From Chrysomallon squamiferum (Eukaryota > Mollusca > Gastropoda > Neomphalida > Peltospiridae): a stretch of DNA of 64,000 nucleotides. Positions within the stretch are counted from its first letter, which is position 1; every line of letters begins with the position of its first letter. This document shows positions 1 to 11,409 of this stretch, piece by piece. Below the pieces are notes generated by a model that searched no databases, was not told the origin of the DNA, and was given only the letters and a program-made list of their open reading frames with translations. Made by a program: the position numbers and the translations under genes. The stretch spans positions 4,049,167 to 4,113,166 of the forward strand of contig CM022665.1 of assembly GCA_012295275.1 (NCBI GenBank). The letters are read 5' to 3'.

Positions 1-438
1 TGATGTTTTCCACCACCGGATGTTTCTCTGTTAGACCTTCAACAACTCAGTTTTATGTGTCATTTTGCAACATCAATAATGTTTCTTCGGTTTAATTAAT
101 TTAATTTACACAGATAACAAATTTTTGCAATAACTTTTATGCTGTAACTCAGCCATTCAGTTTCATAAGAAACAATTTATTTTAAGATGCTTCAATATAT
201 TAACATTTATACAATACTGTTCCAAACAATAACAATAATGCTAATATTTCGAATTAACTAAGGGTTGATTATGTCGTACATATAAATATAATACGCAAAA
301 ATGTACCAGACATTTTAACGAGAAGTGATAAAATATTATGCACATATGTAAATATATTATACACATTTTACGATAGTGTCTGACAGTTATATAATACATT
401 ACTTATTGCGTAAATTATATTTACAGTGTTTATTATTT
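1..438. other. Intergenic, 3' side of the WAP gene
   Basis: AT-rich sequence downstream of the WAP stop. Apart from the AATAAA on the minus strand at 434-429, nothing recognisable is seen. Confidence 0.5.
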
Positions 439-2655
439 TCATCCAAAGAAGGAAATTCGTCCTTTCCCTGCAGTACAAACTCGTCTGCCACATCTGGAGA
501 TGCAGCATTTGCCCTGATAACAATCAATATCAGACTGACACATATCGGGATGACAGGTTTTAATACTCATCATGGAAGGACACACTCCTCTGTCAACAGA
601 CTGCAGCCCGGGCAAACCCAGAGCTGTTCCCGGAGCCAGATCAGAAAATGGAAGTCTGATTGCTTGTTTCTTACTCACCGAAACTATGGGATTGATAGGG
701 ATTCCGTGACGGACGTCCCTGAACATGGCGTTGATGTTGTCGTATCTACGACGACGAGGGCGTGTGCAAGATTTCGTGCCACATCTTGTTCTGCAGCAGA
801 AGGAACCAAAAGGACAGTCTCTGTCTTGTACACAGTTCTGTCGTCTGCAAGTCACCTGATTTGCTTGCAGGGCAAAACCTGTGTGATGCTGCTGGAGAAA
901 CGGGAGCAGTTCTGGAAGGGCCTGTAATTTAAATAATAATGATGATGATAATAATAAATGTTAATAAATTAATATAATTATGAATTAAGCGTTATCACTG
1001 AATAATAATGACATTACGATATAATAACTTCCATAAATAATCGAACATTTTTGTCTGTTGAGGGTACTGTGGGGTGTTTAATATTTGCTTATTTGTTTTT
1101 TGTTTTTGTTTTTTTGTGGTGGTTGTTGTTTTTTCTTTATTTCTTTATTTCTTTTTTTTTTTTTTTTTTGGGGGATGGGGGTTGTTGTTGTTTGTATTTG
1201 TATTATTATTTTTTTTCCTCAGTAACAAACATACATTACCCTTACTTTCATTCTAACATCGAACTTTTGCATTTGTTTCTCGATTGCATAAGATCAAGGA
1301 AAAACAAACGAGGTGAAATTCGTAATGGTTATATAACTCCAAAAAATAACAGTATCAATCTTCTATTATAAATTTTACAATTTCACTTGAACATAATACA
1401 CTGTCCACGATGTGGTTGACAAGCAAGCTTTTACAGTTTACCTGACTGGAGCATGCTAAACAACAACAACGACGAAAATAATAATAAAAAAGAATAAATA
1501 AAAAATAAAAAATAATAACACAGATTCATCCTACCTGCGTCAGCTCTGCATCCCAAAGGAGTATAGCAACATCTTGATTCTCTGTCATACAACACGCACT
1601 TGGAATGAGCTGGACATCCTACTCCAGGATAAAAACAGTTCGTGTATTCCCGTTTTGACGTCATCAAGATCGGTTTATTATACCGACAAGGGTTGAAAGA
1701 ATCCACTCTTGAAGATGATCCTGAAATGATGAGACGAGTTTTAACTGAAAAAGCAGAATGCTGTTATGAATCAGATCATATTAATGTTGTGTTTGATTTT
1801 AAACTGTCTGAATTAGTGAAGATTGTTTAATAACGTGACAAACGCACGATTAGAACAATATACGTATTCAGTTGGAACGGGAAATAAGATGATTTTGTCA
1901 GTCAGTCAAGATAATAGTAACAACAACAACAACAACGAAAACATCAACTACAAATATGACGATGATGATGATGATGATGAGAATTTGAACTGAGATATTT
2001 CTCTCAACGGATCAAGGTAACCCAAATTATTTAAAACTTGTGGACGCTTTTGTTATTGTCTAAAGATAAATCACCTGTTTCTTTAAATTGCAAAAAAAAA
2101 AAAAAAAAAATAAAAATAAAAATAAAAAAATAAAAAAAAAAAAAATAAATAAACATTAAAAAATATAAAAATTTTTAAAAAAGTTACGTTTGACAATGTT
2201 ACACAAGAAATTTTGTAATCTTAATATAATAAGAAATTTCTCTATTTGAGTCTCCAAAAAAGAGGGTTTTTTTAACAGATTCTAAAAGTAGTTTAATTCA
2301 CACTTTTGAAAATGAAAGTCACACTTACGGACACACTGAGCAATAGGTGAACACGGCGGAACGTAACAGGGAACTTGTATCAAACGACACTGACTTCCTC
2401 GTTTCTCACACGTCCGTTCTAGAGTCTGTGAGGAAACAAAATCTTAGAATACAGATTTAGAAATGTCTATATATATACAGATATATGAGTTAAAAGCACA
2501 CACAATTAACTAGACACGTGTGATTGTATTCATATATACACACACTCAGCGATATGTACACACTTGCATATATATATATGTACATACAAACACACACACA
2601 GATATATATACGTACATACAAACACACACACAGATATATATACGTATACATACAA

Positions 2656-2690
<35 letters not shown>

Positions 2691-3137
2691 CTTCATACAT
2701 ACATATAAACACATACATTCATATTTTCAAATCTACGCAAACAAAAATAAAAATCTTTCAAAAATATGAACTTCATTGATCTATTTCAGGTTTATCATTA
2801 AAGACAGGAATTTAATATTTTGCGTGACCATATACGTTCATCCCTTTGTTCATTCATTCGTTCATTCATTCATTCATTCATTCATCCATTCATTCATCCC
2901 TCCACAAGTCTGCCGTCCATACATCCAGCCATTCATTAGTTAATTAATTAAAACAATTACACACATGATGCTTACCTTACACGGATCTTCACACTGTTTT
3001 CTTTCCGGGGAAGGTATGGCCCGGTTCAGAAAGAACGGTCGGAAAGGAAACCCGAATCCTCTTTCTCCGATTCCAAAACGGAAACCTCTGAACGGTCGCA
3101 ATACATCGATGCTGTCAACTCGCAGAACAAGGACACT
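439..3137 (-). CDS. WAP-domain cysteine-rich protein (perlwapin-like), at least four exons
   Basis: Minus-strand exons, in transcript order, are 3137-2976, 2425-2329, 1720-1535 and 911-439, with stop TGA at 441-439. All junctions are GT-AG and the phases agree (0, 1, 1), giving 305 residues without the start exon. The first exon encodes an Arg/Phe/Gly-rich stretch ending in CEDPCK. The next two encode a Cys-rich region with a 'GCPAHSKC ... RCC' pattern. The last exon carries two WAP (four-disulphide-core) motifs, CVQDRDCPFGSFCC and CQSDIDCYQGKCC, separated by about 55 residues. WAP proteins are usually secreted protease inhibitors or antimicrobials, and in molluscs some are shell-matrix proteins (perlwapin). 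That role is inferred here. The N-terminus is uncertain: no clear signal-peptide exon is visible, and one weak candidate lies at 5290-5280. An AATAAA signal (434-429) follows the stop within 5 nt, so the 3' UTR is very short. Confidence 0.8.
2465..2720. repeat. Mixed TA/CA/CATA microsatellite in a WAP-gene intron
   Basis: Compound TATATA, CACACA and ACATACAT runs with two near-identical blocks containing ACAAACACACACACAGATAT. They produce spurious open frames on both strands. Confidence 0.9.
2848..2900. repeat. (CATT)n microsatellite
   Basis: TTCATTCATTCG-type tetranucleotide array with CATC variants, within the WAP-gene intron. Confidence 0.9.
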
Positions 3138-3404
3138 CTGGAATACAACAGCGTATAAATTTTGTACCAGAGCTGTTTTCTAAAAACTCTAGGCAGGAAA
3201 GGTGAAAAAAAAACAGTGAACATGTAATAAAAGGTTTTAAATACATTCGTGCTTGAATCACTGAATTGGATGCATCCATGTAAATCTTGAATTTAGAACG
3301 TAAACTGATTTTGGTGATGGTTTGCTGAAGGTTTATTTGAGTATAAAAAGTAACAGCGTGTATATGTATATGAATCCCATTTATTTTGTTTGGTTTTGGG
3401 TTTG

Positions 3405-3435
<31 letters not shown>

Positions 3436-3454
3436 GTTTGTTTTTTGATGTTGT

Positions 3455-3489
<35 letters not shown>

Positions 3490-3823
3490 CTTTAACTTCT
3501 AACCAATAAATATAATTTAATTTTGTTATTCATTGATTTATTGTTATTGTTGTTGTTATTTATAGTATTTTAAGTATTTTAAATGATATTATAATCCTGT
3601 TAACAAATTATTGTAATAACCAAAACCAAAGTTGTTTTCAACTTGTATTTACCACGTCTCTTCACTTATTTATTTAACACATATATTGTTTTTAAATGTA
3701 TTCTTTCGACTATTTATGAACCAAATGTTGTTGTTTGTTTGTTGTTGTTTTTTTCTCGGGAACACAGAAGGAGATTCTATTCAAGACAATGTTACTGTTA
3801 ATTCTTTAGATGATTAATAAAAA

Positions 3824-3828
3824 AAAAA

Positions 3829-3912
<84 letters not shown>
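3824..3912. repeat. (TAA)n microsatellite, about 30 copies
   Basis: Uninterrupted trinucleotide array. The flanks resemble each other (GATGATTAATAAAAA on the left, AATGATTAGTAAAAA on the right), as a target-site duplication or local duplication would leave. Confidence 0.95.
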
Positions 3913-3913
<1 letters not shown>

Positions 3914-3984
3914 TATTAAATGATTAGTAAAAAAGTTATAGTTTTAAATTTTTAATAAATAATTTTAATTGTCGTATAACCAGC

Positions 3985-4030
3985 CCAGCTGTACGTGGTG
4001 GGTTCGATCCTATGACATACCGATTTAAAG
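3985..4030 (+). repeat. Possible SINE or tRNA-derived remnant (B-box)
   Basis: GGTGGGTTCGATCC contains a perfect match to the Pol III B-box GGTTCGATCC. No matching A-box or tRNA fold is found at the right distance, so at most this is a decayed SINE fragment. Confidence 0.25.
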
Positions 4031-5279
4031 CGGATGTGTTATCTGTGTTAAAACTAGTTTTGATTTACAAATAGATCTACAGGAAGCAATGATTTTATTC
4101 TCGTATAGTGCAAGTAAATACTGCAACGGGCAATATTTGATCTCAGAGAACAATAAATAAGTAGTTTCACTGTCGCTGCATAATGGTTCACAAGGAATGT
4201 AACGATATTACTATGTCTGAATAAACAAAGAAATTAACAGATAAATTAATAAATAACGCTTGCTTGTGACAAGCTAAATAATCAAATACTTAAAAGATTA
4301 TTTATTGATGTTTCTTAGGATTGAAATGTATCAAATAACGTGCCTTTCATACGTGTAAAATTTGTAAATAATTATAATAGCCATTTAGGCCTCTATGCTG
4401 TTTTTTAGATGGTTATTTTGTAGTATGTTCCAGTTATTTACTCTACAAATAAATAATATATTTTTGGGTTACTTTAATTTCAGTAGATAATAACATTATT
4501 AGCCTGGTGTTAATTTTGTTACATTATTGGTATGAAAGAAAGGAATGCGTTGAAACAAAACACAACGTAATAATCAGTTTATCACAGTAAATATCTCAGA
4601 GCACAGACTTAGTTACCATCACGACATAAAGAGAGAGAGAGAGAGAGAGAGAACAAAAGAAATCAAAACAAAAACAAATTAGTATCAGAAGAGCTTTATG
4701 TTTAATTTATATGTGAATTTAGGTTGATTCCAGTATTAACATCACACTGAATGTTTTTAATGACTTTTTGTATCTTTTACATCACACGTTAATTTTTTTT
4801 TTCTTTTTTTTTTTTCTTTTTTTTTTTCTTTTTTTTTCTGGTACCAGTAGTCTTATATACTCTAATAACTGGCCACGACTTCCCATTGAAATCAGTCAGG
4901 TATATAGCTGAAAACAAGGCCTATGACGATAAATATTATGTTTTTGAGGGACCATGGATGATAAAATGTTCCCTTCGATCAGAAAACGGTATAAAATATT
5001 AACTTGAAAATATTATTGACAAAGGCTCTCTTCAAGTTTATTTAAAATTTTAAGATCGTATATAAAATATCCTACCATCGGAAACATAATAACATAAATA
5101 ATAAGAAAAATTATATAACAAAAGTGTGCATTCCCAAACATTTTATTAAATAAATTGAAAATATTTTAGAAAAGAAAATGGAAATTTAAAAATTTTGAAA
5201 AGAAAAAAAAAAAAAAAAAGAAGAAGAAGAAGAAAAGAAAAAGAAAGAAAGAAAAAGTTATGCTAAAGAAAGTACTTAC

Positions 5280-5290
5280 AAAAGTTTCAT
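5280..5290 (-). other. Candidate 11-nt start exon of the WAP gene
   Basis: On the minus strand an ATG at 5290 is followed by AAACTTTT and then a consensus donor GTAAGT. If it is spliced to an AG two bases inside the first confirmed WAP exon (exon start 3135), the frame stays open. The join gives MKLFVLVLRVDS at the N-terminus and 308 residues in total. The hydrophobic stretch is short for a signal peptide and the intron would be 2.1 kb, so this is only a candidate. A TATA-like TATTTAAAT lies upstream on the same strand near 5570-5579. Confidence 0.25.
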
Positions 5291-5299
5291 TAAAATACC

Positions 5300-6699
5300 T
5301 AACCATTAACAAACATATGAGAACGTACCATATAAAGAAGAACAGAAAACAGTTTCATTATGTCTCGTCTCTGGTGGAATAAATAATTCTTGTTCTCGGA
5401 GTAATTTCACTGGGACAACGTTATACAGAGACATGAAAAAACAATAAACTTCTGTCTGCTTCAGGTATTGGTCAAATGATAAGGAAACACAGCACATCGT
5501 CTGGCCCCTAGCTGTGTTTATGCCATTCAGTCACACTGAGGCAGTCACTGAACTCTTTTGGCAGACGACATTTAAATACTGCGACTGCGCTGTACAAACG
5601 AATGAGACCATCGAAGGAACAACAGTAGCTGTTCAACGCAGACAAACGCACCCAGTAGCCTTGCATTTCAGCCGAATAATTGGTGTCAAGAGGTGTTGAA
5701 AGAGTTATAAATTTATATAAACTACGTTTTATATTTTGTATAGGTAGACGAAAGATGCTATATACATTTTAATTGTTTCCTATAAATTGTTTTCCATCAA
5801 AACTGGAACTGAATATTAATTATAAAAAAAAATAAAAAAAAAGTGTTATAGGTCGTAAACTTCATTTCTTTCTTGATATTTTCTTTCTTTATAATTATAT
5901 ATATTTTAAAATATTTATTTATTTATTTATTTTGTTAGTTATTTTGTTTTTGGCTAAAAATATATTACAAGTTCAGATTTTGATATCCTGCTGCTTCAAA
6001 TGACGTATTCAGACTATTCCAAGTAGGATAACTCTTAATTACTTTCCGTTGAGATTGTCGAAAAGAAAGTGGAAGTTTGTTCTGTTTTTTATATTTAAAA
6101 CATATTATTATCACCAGACTCGGTAATTATAAGGTACCCAGTTATTTAAAAGACCAATGAAATCAAGTAACTGGTTGTCCGTTCTTGTTTAATACCGAAA
6201 TTTTATAGAGCTTCTGTAACTCGGCAACCAGTAACTGAAGCATAACCAGTTACTATGAGTTAATGAATCATCCAGTGAATGATTACTACGTCACGATTTA
6301 GGCTTAATTATCATATTATTTCCGTGCAATCGCAGTTTTCACATCTTGATTCAGGAGAAGTAATTTTTTATTTTATTTTTTTTATTATTATTATTATTTT
6401 TTTTAATGTTATATAATAATATCAGAAAAATGTGCTGTTCTTGTATTGACAAGTGTAAATTGTTTGATGGATTGATAATTATAACAAAAATGTCATTTGA
6501 ATTTTTAAAAATTTAAAATTGTTTTAAAGATTTTTTTTATTATTATCATTATTATTTCAAAAATACATTCAATTTTTTATACATTTAAATTAAATAAAAA
6601 TGACTGACAATCATACAGATACATTTTTTAATTTTTATTATTTTCTTATTACTATTTTAATTTTGATTTTTTTTTTTTTTTTTTCCAGGACTATTCATC
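5300..6699. other. Intergenic between divergent WAP and OARD1 genes
   Basis: About 1.4 kb that should hold the promoters of both genes. The segment 5490-5700 is more GC-rich than its surroundings. No clear TATA box on the plus strand and no coding sequence are visible. Confidence 0.45.
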
Positions 6700-7156
6700 A
6701 TGGCAGAGGCAGAGGTATGGTTTCTTTTTATTATTTAAAACATTTTTATTCTCAGAAATGTAATATAACATCTAGTTTGGATGTTTTGAATCATTTCTGT
6801 TACTTTTACACACAAAGCTGGATTTTGACATAAGCCGAACAAATTTCATTTTTTGATCTCTGAAGAGACTGTAATAACTTTGGTTCATGTGTGACATAAT
6901 TCAGATCACTGCTAACACTTACCAAATAGGATTATTTCAGTTCATTTACATGATTCTGTACACTGATAAAACTGTCCAAATACCATCATTGCTAATACCC
7001 ATTCTATAACAATAAACCTCTTATAAGTTTAGAATAAAGTCAACTCAAACTATTAAAACTAAAAAGCTCATTTGTTGATAATTTAACCTTCATTTTTAAT
7101 ATAAAAATTATGTACATCAATATCAGTTATTAATCAAAAAGTAATCTTACAAATTT

Positions 7157-7251
<95 letters not shown>

Positions 7252-8609
7252 GTATGTCTGTCTATCTAGGTTCAGCTGAATGAAGTCAAAGGTAATTTGT
7301 TTAGCTGCCCAGAAAATTGTGCTCTAGCTCACTGTATTAGTGAAGACATCAGAATGGGCAAAGGCATTGCTGTAATTTTCAAAAATAAATTTGGAGGAGT
7401 AAATGAACTTAAAACTCAAGGTTTGTAAAAAAAACTAAGAAGAAATGTAGAAAGGGAATAAACTGAACTGAATATTTAGAATGTTCACAAAAACAACAAC
7501 AACAAAAAAATGTACAAAAATTATTTCAGTAAAGAAAACCATAATATTTGTGTAATTCTCTGAAAAAAGAAACATGGGGATACATTACAATAAGTTTTGA
7601 GTAAATTTTATTTTTTATTTTTTTTATTTTTATTTATATGCATAAAATTATGAAACATCTGAAAATATTTTTAAATCAATATGTGAATTAATATTTTCCC
7701 AATGTTTCATTTATTTTTGTTTTTTTTTTTTATAATGTACATTATAAATTATTATAGTAATATTCTGCAAACACATATCTTAGTATGGTGATAACCTAAC
7801 AGCAGTAAACATTCAGTTTTCAGAATTGAAGCAATTAATAATACAGATGTCTTTGTACAATCTTTTCATTTATTTTGTTTGTCAATTTAAAGAATGTTTT
7901 CTAGCATTTTATTTGTTTTATTTTTTTATCAATCTTTGTCAGCACTTTTGCTTTTGCTCAAATCAGTGAAATGAGTGGGAAAAAAAAAAAAAAAATGTAC
8001 TTTATACATTAAAGTACAAAAGTGAGATTTTTTTCTTTCCTTTTTTTAAATTTATATATATTCTTTTTATTTTTATTTTTGTTTGTTTCTTTGTTATTGT
8101 TTGGGATGTGGGGTTTTTTGGGGTGGGGAGTGTTATACATTCTTGATATTGAATGTAAAACATTTTTTTTCCCTAAAACTTGAAATACTTTTACGTAAAA
8201 GAGATTTTTAAGGATTTACACAAAGTTTGATGATTTATCTAAACACTTTTCTTGCAAAATACGTCTAGTTACGATACCAGTATTTAATACACATGATGTT
8301 AAAATGTACTTATCAAAAAAATAAATTCTTGCAGGAAAACCACCTGGCAAGGTGGCAGTGTTGAAGAGAGGCAAAAGGTTTGTGTACTACCTTATAACAA
8401 AGAAGAAATATTCTGACAAGCCAACATACGACACACTGAGATCTAGTCTTATAGCCATGAAGGAACACTGTGTTTCTCACAAAGTTAAGAATCTCTGCAT
8501 GCCACGTATTGGCTGTGGTCTTGACGGTCTTCAGTGGCCCAAAGTGGCTGAGATTATTTCCGAGGTTTTCTCAAATACAGACACAACTGTGACAATATAT
8601 ACATTGTGA
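6700..8609 (+). CDS. OARD1: ADP-ribose glycohydrolase OARD1 / TARG1 (macrodomain)
   Basis: The coding exons are 6700-6714, 7270-7420 and 8335-8609 (441 nt, 146 aa; the human protein is about 152 aa). The whole product is one macrodomain. Diagnostic segments are '[18 protein letters not shown]' with 'KFGGV' in exon 2, and '[19 protein letters not shown]' and '[14 protein letters not shown]' in exon 3, ending VTIYTL. The family's catalytic pair, a Lys that attacks the ribose and an Asp, correspond to the K of VLKR and the D of GCGLDG; both are present. The family removes ADP-ribose from glutamate or aspartate and deacylates O-acetyl-ADP-ribose, mainly in the nucleus. An acceptor (polyT, CCAG at 6685-6688) lies 11 nt before the ATG, so an upstream non-coding exon must exist; I did not find it. 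A polyA signal AATAAA is at 8709-8714. A long CT repeat lies just before exon 2. Confidence 0.95.
7161..7243 (+). repeat. (CT)n microsatellite before OARD1 exon 2
   Basis: About 41 CT units end only 26 nt before the exon 2 acceptor (TATCTAG at 7269). The repeat forms the polypyrimidine tract of that intron. Confidence 0.98.
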
Positions 8610-8715
8610 AGATAATGATGTACAAGTCAACAAGTTGAAGATAAACCCTTCTGTTATAAGAAGGATATGTGAAACTGATAAGGTTTATTTACATTTCAGT
8701 GGTTTGTGAATAAAC

Positions 8716-10920
8716 TTATGGGGGTTTGTGGGTTGTTTTTGTTTTTTTCAGTATCCACTTTCTTTCTGGTTTATTTAATTGTGTTCAGAAAATAAAAACA
8801 GTATTAAAAACTTTCATCACCATACTTTTGATGTTGTTACTTCATTGCTATTGCAGATAGTTTTTTCTCTCTCAAAAACTTTTTATTATTCTTTATTTTT
8901 ATTTTGTATTTATTTATTTTTATTTATATTTATAATGTTGTTTTGGGGGGAGGGGTATTTTAAATAAGTTATGGAATTATAATTCCTCCAATGCTCAGTA
9001 AATAGTAAAATTCACAATTTCAGGTAAATAAAGATATTTTGCTTTAACTGAAAATTCATAATTGATCACAGATGCACACAGTTACGTGCATAAGATGAAA
9101 CACATTACTTATTAAAATGTATATTATATTTGTATAAATTCTTTGAAAGTCTTTGCATATAAAATCAGAGAATATTTTTGGTAATAAACCAGATTTAAAT
9201 TGGTTCCCAAGATACCAGTTTTACCATTCTTCGGTCTGCTTCACATCATTTCATGTTGTCTTCTGCCACAACTTTTCCTCAGGTTTTCTACTTTTTTTTT
9301 CTCATACCCCAGATCCAGATTTAGATATAAACTAAACAAGGTATATGTTAGAGGCAACACAACCAGATGATGCCTTTGAGAATTTCAGTTCAGCCTGGGT
9401 TTTTTTTGTTGTAAAATGAACATTTCTCAAAACTTGTTTCCACCTCTAAATCCAGTCCTGCCTACTGTTGTAGATTTTAGCCAGAACATCTTGTTCAAGT
9501 GCTGGTTCAGCTTACAATCTATCCTGTGTTAGGACAGGATTTGACACTAGTTGTCAGTGTCTGGTTTCTTTTTATATACATAATGCATCAGATTCATTGG
9601 AGGGGATTTTTCATTGTTTTTTCGATGATTTTTTTTTTCTTCTGTTATTATTAATAATTAAAATTAAACACTCAGGTTATTTGCTGGGGGGGGTTGTGTT
9701 GGTGAATAGTACATTTTTTTATATTTTTTTTATTATTATTTTTTTGATGTTTGACCGATTTCAATATGTTAATTACATTCAGTATAAACATGGTGGTATG
9801 CAGATGAGTATATTATAATGTATTATTTTTGGGAGTAGGAGGAATTAATTGTCTATGGTAAATATATTTTTAAAAATGATTTTTAGAATTTATTAGACAA
9901 AAAAAAAAGAAGAAGAAAAATTTCTAAATAATAACATATTATTAGTTTAGTGCACATACACATTAATAAATCACCACTCATTTGTTTTCTTATTTTTATT
10001 TTTTGTTCATTTAAAATAAACATAATTCAGAGAAATATGGTTAAACATTATAACTTTTGATAGATATACAGACAAGAGATATATTTAATTAAAATATAAT
10101 TTTTCTGAGTTCCATAATCCAAGGTATGTCACCATCTTTCCAACTGCCAGTGAGTTGTAAACTTATACAACCAATGTCTGTACACTTCATACTGAAATTT
10201 CTAACCAAACAAATTTTGTTTCTCTCACATTATGGGCACAAGCTTAATCTGTGTCCAGGTAAATGCTGCTATTAAAGGAGAAGATTTTACTGGAATATAT
10301 AATATAGAAAGATCAGAAATTGTTTATTATTATCCAGATTACAGTCTTGAACAACAACACAATTGCTCGTAAACACATAAAACATCCATAGAGCAGTAAA
10401 GTGCTTGTTATCACTAGAATAACAAATAACAGTTAAGGAAAATATTAAAAATTATTTGGAAATAAAATATTAAATATTTTTAATTTATGCAACTGTAACA
10501 AATAAGAGAATACAATCACTGAAAATGATATTAAAATTAAGTGGGTATAAATAATTATATAATATGTGTGTGGGTGTGGGTGTGGGTGTTTTACATATAC
10601 ATATACATATACATATACATACATATATTAGAAATGTTTTTGGTTTTGTTAAAATAATATTAATGCATAATAATTACAAAGACGAATATTTAAACCATTT
10701 TTTATTTTATTTTTTAATTTCATTATCTATAATTAATATTATTTTTAATGTTTAACGGGTCTTAATTTAAACCATATGCTCGTACACTCGTAACAGGGTA
10801 ATTAAAATGTTATGTTTTATTTACTAATGGACTATATGCGGTGCCACTTGATTAAATAACTGTTTTTAAGTTTTCTAAACTTTTAAATATGTTGAAGGTT
10901 TTTTTTTACATCTGTCTTAC
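8716..10920. other. Intergenic between OARD1 and the MADF-BESS gene
   Basis: AT-rich sequence with short T-runs, a (TGTGGG)n array at 10566-10589 and a (CATATA)n array at 10595-10625. I see no gene, and the open frames here are low-complexity. Confidence 0.55.
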
Positions 10921-10925
10921 AGTTC

Positions 10926-10937
10926 GCCAGGGGGCGG
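10926..10937. promoter_or_regulatory. CTCF-like core site
   Basis: GCCAGGGGGCGG stands out in AT-rich DNA 0.5 kb upstream of the MADF-BESS gene and resembles the core of the animal CTCF motif. This is a single motif match without other evidence. Confidence 0.2.
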
Positions 10938-11219
10938 TTAATTACCGGGACATTTTTCATGTATCATTTATGAAACGTTATGTAAACCATACGTAAACAT
11001 CCCTTTCTTCAACAATGTCGGGTTCTGCTCATTGGATCAACCAGGAACAGACATAACCAAATCTCGTCTTACGTACTGCATAGTTTTCGTTGTAGAAAAA
11101 CTCAATACTAAAAATACCGCAGTGAAACCGTATGCAAGTAGATATTACAAGCGCTGTTTTTGCCGCACGCTGTTATCCACTCACAGCTCTTACTACGTCA
11201 CTCTGCCTTCATAGCGCAG

Positions 11220-11330
11220 CGGTATAATTTATTCCTTCCGGTATGGATCGCTAGCTGGAGAGAGCGGCCATAACGCGTTCCACATTCCGCACACCGCGGA
11301 CGAAGGAAAAATTTAAAAAAAACTTAAGAG
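11220..11330 (+). promoter_or_regulatory. Probable CpG-containing promoter of the MADF-BESS gene
   Basis: This short stretch is richer in CpG than its surroundings and lies 80-190 nt before the MADF-BESS ATG. It contains an ETS-type CTTCCGG at 11235-11241 and CpGs such as GCGGCC, ACGCG and CCGCGG. No TATA box is evident; TATATATA at 11392-11401 is part of an AT run. The call rests on composition, motif and position only. Confidence 0.35.
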
Positions 11331-11409
11331 CGATCAGATGCTTAAAACGTATATTTGATTACAGCAATAACAGTTATTTTTTCATATGTATATATATATA
11401 TAAAAGACG

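Larger units (their letters stand above)
3138..5279. other. WAP-gene 5' flank or first intron: simple repeats only
   Basis: Contains GTTTT repeats (3395-3435), a polyT run (3460-3489), a pure (TAA)n array of about 30 copies (3824-3912), (GA)n at 4630-4652 and interrupted polyT at 4793-4838. No gene is seen on either strand, except a possible Pol III B-box near 4000. Confidence 0.6.

Noticed and set aside
376-927. Plus-strand open frame of 183 codons
   Set aside because: It is the shadow of the WAP exon on the opposite strand. The minus frame has the Cys pattern, splice sites and a polyA signal.
2490-2769. Several open frames on both strands rich in Tyr/Ile/Thr/His
   Set aside because: They are translations of TA/CA microsatellites. 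No start context, homology or codon bias supports them.
11211-11235. TAGCGCAGCGG resembling a tRNA A-box
   Set aside because: No B-box or cloverleaf follows at the required distance. It lies in the likely MADF-BESS promoter.
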